From Rubrivivax sp. (lineage in GTDB: Bacteria; Pseudomonadota; Gammaproteobacteria; Burkholderiales; Burkholderiaceae_C): a DNA stretch of 64,000 nt. The translations under genes and the position numbers were made by a program. Position 1 is the stretch's first letter. Every line of letters begins with the position of its first letter. Below the pieces are notes generated by a model. The model had not been told where the DNA came from and ran no database searches. It worked only from the letters and a program-made list of their open reading frames with translations. This document shows positions 63,832-64,000 of this stretch, in pieces. Location: assembly GCA_030681795.1 (NCBI GenBank), contig JAUXRG010000031.1, forward strand, positions 62,001 through 126,000, given 5' to 3'.

Positions 63832-64000
63832 ATGAACCTCCTCTTGCCGGCCCTCGTGGCCAGTGCGGCGCTGGCCGTGGCCGCCGCGCCCTGGGCGCTG
63901 GACCTGCCGCTGCTGGCCTTCGTCTTCAAGCCGCTGGCCACGCTGATCGTCGTGGCGCGCGCCTGGGGCCGCGGGCACGACCTGCCGTGGGCGCGGCGCT
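63832..64000 (+). CDS. YhhN/TMEM86-family membrane protein, N-terminal part (cut by window end)
   Basis: The frame is open from ATG 63832 to the window end (56 residues). It starts with a hydrophobic helix (LLLPALVASAALAVAAAP) and continues LLAFVFKPLATLIVVARAWGRG. The FKPLaTLiiva pattern is characteristic of the YhhN family, whose animal members are lysoplasmalogenases; bacterial function is mostly unproven. It is divergent from the ECF sigma gene with a 110-bp gap, so it could be a target of that sigma factor. Confidence 0.7.
   Translation, partial: MNLLLPALVASAALAVAAAPWALDLPLLAFVFKPLATLIVVARAWGRGHDLPWARR

Overview
The window is GC-rich, gene-dense chromosomal DNA with short intergenic gaps and many ATGA, GTGA and TGATG stop/start overlaps. 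Gene content points to a betaproteobacterium of the order Burkholderiales, probably near the Rubrivivax-Leptothrix-Ideonella-Roseateles group. The signs are an lplT/alr/arfB/radA neighbourhood, a MetH without its homocysteine domain behind an SAH riboswitch, a fused glucokinase-HexR protein, a PEP-CTERM sorting tail and DUF4398/OmpA envelope proteins. The placement is inference from gene content; I see no rRNA, tRNA, insertion sequence, prophage or CRISPR array.

Layout. 1-6.1 kb: amino-acid and aldehyde metabolism (end of an aldehyde dehydrogenase, an SDR, an Lrp-type regulator divergent from ornithine cyclodeaminase, a LysR regulator, an aspartate/aromatic aminotransferase coupled to a glutathione peroxidase). 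6.1-12.2 kb: a response-regulator-like protein, an EamA exporter, lplT, alr, arfB and radA. 12.2-16.5 kb: a three-gene ABC importer of the iron/phosphonate/phosphoglycerate class. 16.5-19 kb: a family 25 glycosyltransferase, ilvE and a CHCC zinc protein. 19-28 kb: an envelope region with a lipoprotein of unknown function, a NodT-MacA-MacB(ATPase)-MacB(permease) efflux operon, DUF4398 lipoproteins and a hybrid histidine kinase. This part shows signs of decay: a shortened DUF3096 gene, an OmpA gene broken by an internal deletion and an ABC ATPase with altered Walker B and D-loop residues.

29.5-54.3 kb is a large starch/maltodextrin utilisation region. Four exported GH13 enzymes, a TonB-dependent receptor, a tryptophan-halogenase-like flavoprotein, a MalEFGK importer, a cytoplasmic MalQ, and two glucokinases, one fused to a HexR-type regulator, together describe a route from external polysaccharide to glucose-6-phosphate. 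I find six copies of a 15-bp palindrome, TGTA-N7-TACA or one mismatch away from it, upstream of malQ, malK, the TonB receptor, the neighbouring amylase, glk and glk-hexR. Its form is that of known HexR operators, so the fused Glk-HexR protein is the likely regulator of the locus. A GC-rich repeat sits inside the coding starts of malE and malF.

54.3-64 kb: a Uma2-family protein, an SAH riboswitch in front of metH, a Rep-type helicase translationally coupled to metH, an orphan PEP-CTERM tail, a membrane Ser/Thr kinase with TPR-like repeats next to its ECF sigma factor, and the start of a YhhN-family membrane protein cut by the window end.
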